Shown here in pieces: positions 59,301-64,000 of a stretch of 64,000 nucleotides of DNA. Position numbers and translations under genes: made by a program. How positions within the stretch are numbered: position 1 is the first letter of the stretch; every line of letters begins with the position of its first letter. The stretch spans positions 5,270,001 through 5,334,000 of the forward strand of contig NC_003076.8 in assembly GCF_000001735.4 (NCBI RefSeq), given 5' to 3'. The DNA is from Arabidopsis thaliana (Eukaryota > Streptophyta > Magnoliopsida > Brassicales > Brassicaceae). Under the pieces are notes generated by a model. It made no database searches and had not been told where the DNA came from. It saw only the letters and a program-made list of their open reading frames with translations.

Positions 59301-61345
59301 TATCGTCTTTTCCTTTTCTCCACAAAAAGTTTTTAAATTGATTTTTAAGACCTTTCCTTGTTGCAGAAATCTAGTGACACAACAAAATGCAAACTAAACG
59401 ATAAGATAAGAGAACAACAAAAGCCTAAGTAAAACACACAGATGACTTGTTAGAGTATCTAAAGCTAACCTGTTGATTAAGTTCTCGAACTTTCTGCTCC
59501 ATGTAAGGAATTATATGCCTTGAAGCAAACTCTTGCATCAGATCTTTGATCTGCTCCAAATATGCCAGGAAACGAAATATGATAGGTTAAAACATTCAAA
59601 ACTGTTGAAAGGTATAAATCTAATCAGTAAGAGAATGTTACTCCAGAGCTAGCAGCCAGAAGCCTTTTAAAATACCTCCACAATATCATCACCAGTGAGA
59701 GCACATCCAAGTTTGTCGGCCGAAACACTTGATTTCTTTTAAGAAAAATTGATGATCAAGATAATGAACTTACAAAATTGACATGGATTGATGTATGAGA
59801 CTTGAAATTATGTTGTATAAAAGTTCTGATGAGTGACTTACAAATGAAGCCCAGGGATTAGCCTGATGTTCCACGTTCCCCTCTTTAGATGAATTAGTGC
59901 AAAGTAAGTTGCATTCATTATTTCCAAATTGACTTCTCATCTCTGACAGAACTTTAGACGTTCTACAGAAGAAATATCATCTAGTCAACTATAACATTAC
60001 ATTTGACACCCATAAACTTATGACGAAAATCATATCATAAACTTATGATGAAAATCATATCATATAAGAGGGAATAAGGAACAACTACCTCTCTGTTGTT
60101 GCATCTTGATTGTCATGCACCAACAAGTAATGCTTCAAAATGTTTGGGTCCATTGTACCATCAGTAGGTAATCTATTGGAGTTGAAAAGATCTACAAATT
60201 TTTTTATAGGTTCTTCATCTTTTGATGAAACGACCAATAGACCTGAAAGCACATTTCGAATTATTTGGAACTCAACAGAAAACTCTATGAGACATCATAG
60301 ATCAGAAAACCTAGTTTAAAGACCTGAAAACAACGATTTTCTAAAATCCATTTAATATCTTACATGCCACAGGATGATCGAAAGCTTCGTGGTCTGAAAA
60401 CGACAATGTACGTATAAGTTCTTTATTGTAATACCGAAACCATGAGGGTGCAATTTCAGACTCTGGATCTGCAGGGAGCGAAAATACGACAGCATTAGAA
60501 AAGCAACAAGTTAGAGAATTCGGCTTCTCAATTATTTAAAAATTGTTAGTGCACGATGTTAAAGAGTTTAAAAAACTTATAAAGGCATTTTCCGCTAATC
60601 ACAGAAACAAATTTGGAGTAGTGACTTACTAGAGAGTATATCAGTAATTTGAGGAGGGTCAGATTTCAAATCCTGAAAATCCTTCTCCCCAGCTTGAGTA
60701 ATAACACGTTCTAGCCGTTGCTTAGCAACCTAGCCATAAGTAAATACAATCAAATTTGAGCTCAACACCAAAGATGCAGAATGGAGGAGCCTCAGGCCGT
60801 CCTCCACCACAACATAAACAAGTATACCCCTAAAACCAAATCCATCTTCTTTCACTTTACGTTATTCGTAAAAGCAGGTAATGATTTCAATATGTTCAAT
60901 TAAAGGTGATTCACACTGTTGCTGGGTAATAACTGGTTATCAAGTACCTTAACTATTCAAACGTTAATATATTCAACCGAAGCAACTCTTACATACCTCT
61001 ACGTTTGGTTGCTTTATATCGGAGGCATAAAACAATCTTAATGTAAACTTCTTTAGCCGATACAGCTGATCGCTCGATGTCCGAACAGGCACTGCACCGC
61101 AAAATTCACAATTGGAATCCTCAAATTAGACGTTTCGGATAGTAAACGCGGAACACAATCAACATCAAATCAAGGAATTCACCATCGATGTTACTAAAGT
61201 TGCAGAATGGCTTGAGCGTTTCCACAAAGGATAAGCCATTCCTGAGGAAAGTATCTTCAACAAGAGGCGTACATAGAACCATGACCACTGGACTAATTTC
61301 CTCCAATAGCATTTTCCCAAGCGAAGAGTTCACCGGCTCCACCAT
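53377..61345 (-). CDS. TRAPPC8: TRAPP III tethering-complex subunit TRAPPC8/Trs85
   Basis: Twenty-eight exons on the minus strand, from 61183-61345 through 60997-61091, 60630-60729, 60364-60468, 60089-60242, 59842-59962, 59676-59735, 59470-59550, 59276-59370, 59042-59192, 58700-58783, 58417-58536, 58222-58350, 58041-58138, 57827-57950, 57574-57681, 57203-57344, 56621-56731, 56467-56524, 56297-56372, 55666-55851, 55477-55587, 55104-55262, 54860-55015, 54511-54744, 54241-54411, 53970-54082 and 53377-53890. All join in phase to 1272 residues. The N-terminal third matches TRAPPC8 (SPVVMVLCTPLVEDTFLRNG; SWFRYYNKELIRTLSFSDHE). Helical repeats occupy the middle (YSSTESQIRILGDYAFMLHD; QEIFLRDFFDIV). 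A beta-rich C-terminal part ends GYPYYLTVLQSE. TRAPP III activates Rab1/Ypt1-type GTPases in Golgi traffic and autophagy. Probably At5g16280. Confidence 0.93.
60012..60061 (-). repeat. 25-base tandem duplication in a TRAPPC8 intron
   Basis: The unit cataaacttatgacgaaaat plus catat at 60012-60036 is repeated directly at 60037-60061 with one change (acg to atg). It lies inside the intron between the fifth and sixth exons and does not touch a splice site. Confidence 0.8.
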
Positions 61346-62014
61346 TCTTCCGTTCGCTTAACTAGTCTCTCAAACCTCTTCACTGTGTATCTAATCCGAT
61401 TTCAGGTCGGATAGATTTTGGAGGCGGTGCGATTCAATAACCTAGATCTCCACCTTTTTAAGCCAATCGGAGCTACGACGCCGTCGTCGGCAGCTGCCGG
61501 ACTTGATGTAGGTAGGAATGAAGATATCGGTAAATGATGGAGTATGTAGAATGGAGAAAGCAGTCAGTACGGCGTATTAACCGGAGAATGATCGGATGAT
61601 CGTAATCGGGATCGAGATCGACGTAGAGGGAGAGATGTAGGCAAAGTTCGATTGGAGATTTGGAGGAGAGTCGACGAGCAACATGAAAAAAAAAAAAAAA
61701 AAAAAAAAAAACAATTTCCATCTATTTAAGTTATGTATTTGGCCCTATATTTAGGTAAAATTACAATATTTTCCAAATAGTTTAAAAATGTGCTCAATGA
61801 GCTTCAGTGATCGATATGGAAACCTAAAGTCATAATCACACCAGAAAATTCAAGACATTTTGGTCATAAAGGGAAGCAAGGAAGGAAAAAACGGCCATCT
61901 TCCAACGTAGTGAGGTAAACTAAAAGCATAATAGCAAGTAATCAAGGTAACACCAGAACCACATCTTGAAACTTGGAGAAACAAATATAGTTGATGGAAG
62001 AAGCAAAGGTTACA
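61346..62014. other. Promoter and leader region of TRAPPC8, plus F-box relic 3' flank
   Basis: Sequence upstream of the TRAPPC8 start codon, with a GC-richer leader from about 61346 to 61680. A run of 26 A (61686-61711) then marks a sharp shift to AT-rich DNA. The region up to 62014 lies behind the F-box relic. No gene is supported. Confidence 0.5.
61686..61711. repeat. A26 homopolymer
   Basis: Twenty-six consecutive A on the plus strand, or T26 read in the direction of TRAPPC8. It lies some 340 bases upstream of that gene's start codon. Prone to length variation and to sequencing error. Confidence 0.9.
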
Positions 62015-63102
62015 TTATGCATTGGCACTAATCAAATTTGAATAGAGATTAAACTCGGGAAATAACAAACAGGATATATATCCAATGGATTTAGCCGCCG
62101 AGAAAGCAACATCATCTGGTTTGGTTTCGGGGTCATGTGTAAACAGTCTTGGACATAGCACACGATCATAAAACAACAACTTCTTCTTCAACTTGCTAGT
62201 GGCACGACAACGTACCTTAGGGTATTAGGCATATCAACATTTACTACCATATATATAGAATATATTTTGTCCCATGTCTGCCTGAATTGAACGACCATAT
62301 CACTTGGGTGGGCCACTTCATCTCGGATACGCACAAGCGGTTGTCAAGATTGCACATGACGATCTCCTGAGGATCGGAATTGAGAAAGGGAGCTTTAGAG
62401 ATGACTTGATAAGCTTCGGTGTGAAGATCAAAAGATGTAACTTTGGTTTCTTGGCACTCAGTGCACCAACGAAGCGACCCATCTACAAAGAGGGGACCAA
62501 GGAAATCAACAACACGATAAGGAGCAGCTGGAGTGACATACCTCCAAGCGTTGGTGCTAAGGTCAAAAACTTCGCAGGTGGTAGCGGTTTCTTCTATGCC
62601 TATTTCTGTAGAGTTGTATAGCCAAACGGGCTTGTATGTTGCCGCGAATATGCCTTTGCCAAATCCAAGCCTAAAGAGTCCGAGTTTAAGTATGTACAAA
62701 ACTTCTCATATGTCGATCATGATTTGTTGATATTCGCAAAGAGGAAGAGGACGATACCATCTAGTTGTGGGGTTGACCACAAAACCCGGTTCTTTGGGAT
62801 GGTAGAGACAAACGAGACCGTCACAGCTATTATATGATCAATGTAGTAGGGTTCCTTGTCCTTCTGCTCCCAAGGAGTAGGGATCCCACGTGCGGGGAGT
62901 CGTCATTATATACGGTCACCATGAGAACAACTGGATCTCCTGATTGCTGACGATGCGTCAAGTGTTTTCCTTGGAAGAATTGGGATTCAATTGTTGATTT
63001 CCATTGCTTCGATACAGCCTTGAATCGAGGCAGAGAATTCACCGCAAGTCTCTCCAGGATTCGCTCTACTACATCATGTTGCAGCAGCGATTCAATCCTC
63101 AT
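62015..63102 (-). pseudogene. Decayed F-box / F-box-associated domain gene
   Basis: The start (63102, MRIESLLQHDVVERILERLA) and the whole F-box (about residues 5-45, RFKAVSKQWKSTIESQFFQG) are intact. The first frame ends at adjacent TAA and TAG at 62827-62832. Homology then continues one frame over (SCDGLVCLYHP, GFVVNPTTRWYRPLPL), is cut by an in-frame TGA at 62706-62708, and resumes in the same frame (KLGLFRLGFGKGIFAATYKP). Near 62285 it shifts again (QTWDKIYSIYM), and a last frame gives the usual F-box tail (LLFYDRVLCPRLFTHDPETK) to a stop at 62015. F-box proteins recruit targets to SCF ubiquitin ligases; this one could at most make a 90-residue F-box-only protein. It corresponds to about At5g16285. 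An intron removing one break is possible, but not all of them. Confidence 0.8.
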
Positions 63103-63873
63103 GCAACGTTATTCTTGTCTAGTCGTCTCAGTACGTACGTATATATAGTAGCAATTGATGAATAGATAATAGAGTCTTATTTATAAAAACAAGTACTCGC
63201 AGACAAATCCGGTTTTGTACTCAACCCTTCCTCGAGGAAAATCTATCTTCGTATTCCCTCTTTCTTTCTCCACACGACACACGACAAAGATCTTCCTTCT
63301 CCTAACTAAACATAGAAACATCTTCAAACCCTATCTCTGAATAAGTCTTATTTAAGTGAATACACATCTTTTTGGTATGTTTTGTTTACTTTTTTGAGAT
63401 TTTGAGTTATTTTCTAAACATTTCTACATTTGAAATATTACTTTATTATTAAAACATAGAAAACGTCTAACCGGTCGGACCAGGATGAACCATGATTCAT
63501 GACCCGAACTCACACCCGGTTTTGATAAAAGTTTTAAAAGAGACTACTAGACGACAAAAACAAAAACAAAGACTAGTAAATAAATTAAAAAATGACCCGA
63601 ACACACAGCCGGTTCAAAGTCCGGTTATTAAATCATTGATTAAAAAATTAAAAAACAAAGACTACTAGATGACAAAAACAAAGACCAGTAAAAAACGTTT
63701 TAAATATTTTTGCTGTAAAGTGTAAACTACATAAATTGTCTTTACGCAACACACCTCCACTCGCGCAGCCCAACCAAAAAAAAAGGTGCCCTGATTGTTT
63801 ACTCACCCAAAGTTTCTCTCTTTCTCTCTTCTCCTTCTGCTGTTTTCCGCCTCACACCATTACTCTCCCAGAA
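63103..63873. promoter_or_regulatory. Divergent region with the VAT1 promoter
   Basis: Next to the F-box relic there is a TATA-like tract (acgtatatatag, about 63138-63149). Toward VAT1 the region holds an imperfect duplication (listed separately) and a pyrimidine-rich leader (about 63810-63842) just before the start codon. No further coding sequence is seen. Confidence 0.5.
63499..63695. repeat. Imperfect tandem duplication upstream of VAT1
   Basis: Copy one starts at 63499 (atgacccgaactcacacccg) and copy two at 63592 (atgacccgaacacacagccg). Each is followed by actactag, then a c or t variant of gayGACAAAAACAAAGAC, then agtaaa (63543-63580 and 63661-63692). The spacing inside the copies differs, so indels have built up since the duplication. 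Confidence 0.7.
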
Positions 63874-64000
63874 ATGGCGGCGACGACGACTGCTACTTCA
63901 TTATTCTCATCTCGTCTTCACTTCCAGAATCAGAATCAAGGTTATGGGTTTCCGGCGAAAACCCCCAACTCCCTGCAAGTAAATCAGATCATCGACGGGA
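63874..64000 (+). CDS. VAT1: Acetolactate synthase regulatory (small) subunit, 5' part only
   Basis: The window ends 127 bases into this gene. The frame opens at the ATG at 63874 (gaaATGGCGG) and reads MAATTTATSLFSSRLHF, a Ser/Thr-rich chloroplast transit peptide. No ACT domain has been reached yet. I identify it from gene order and the N-terminus as the regulatory subunit of acetohydroxyacid synthase, which gives the catalytic subunit sensitivity to valine and leucine in branched-chain amino-acid synthesis (VAT1, about At5g16290). The identity rests on recall and synteny, because the domain itself lies outside the window. Confidence 0.7.
   Translation, partial: MAATTTATSLFSSRLHFQNQNQGYGFPAKTPNSLQVNQIIDG

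Noticed and set aside
1..64000. tRNA, rRNA, CRISPR array or a biosynthetic gene cluster
   Set aside because: No tRNA A/B-box pair with a foldable cloverleaf, no rRNA and no spaced repeats were seen, and the neighbouring genes belong to unrelated pathways.

Overview
The window is nuclear DNA of a flowering plant. The genes carry many short introns with GT..AG borders, the spacers are AT-rich, and the proteins include chloroplast-targeted enzymes, a cellulose-synthase-like mannan synthase and a plant F-box relic. Gene order and protein sequences match my memory of Arabidopsis thaliana chromosome 5, about At5g16140 to At5g16290. Locus numbers are recalled, not searched. Exon borders were read by hand and checked by reading phase, so each joined CDS length is a multiple of three.

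Layout from left to right. A CRS2-type peptidyl-tRNA hydrolase homologue (minus) and the plastid glucose transporter pGlcT (plus) diverge from a shared promoter rich in ACGT elements. A small conserved unknown gene (minus) converges tightly on pGlcT. Next come a GT14 glycosyltransferase (plus) and the CRM-domain splicing factor CRS1 (plus). CSLA11 (minus) follows, then about 3 kb without a supported gene and a small basic single-exon protein (minus). A long minus-strand gene encodes a LisH/coiled-coil/HEAT protein related to RELCH, followed by a PB1-domain gene (minus) and a 2.8-kb spacer. Two tandem stearoyl-ACP desaturase genes, AAD3 and AAD1 (plus), come next. A four-helix membrane protein (minus) diverges from ELF9 (plus); then the kleisin SYN4/RAD21.3 (plus). 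The 28-exon TRAPPC8/Trs85 gene (minus), a decayed F-box gene (minus) and the first 127 coding bases of the acetolactate synthase regulatory subunit VAT1 (plus) close the window.

Functionally this is a housekeeping neighbourhood weighted toward the chloroplast: two group II intron splicing factors, sugar export, fatty-acid desaturation and branched-chain amino-acid synthesis. The rest covers vesicle traffic (RELCH-like, TRAPPC8), cohesin, RNA surveillance and cell-wall mannan. There is no operon logic and I see no new multi-gene system. The observations worth checking are two apparent GC-AG introns, a tandem NAGNAG acceptor, an intron difference between the desaturase duplicates, duplicated promoter modules upstream of VAT1 and ELF9, clustered ACGT elements, a triple motif repeat in the unknown basic protein, and the F-box pseudogene.
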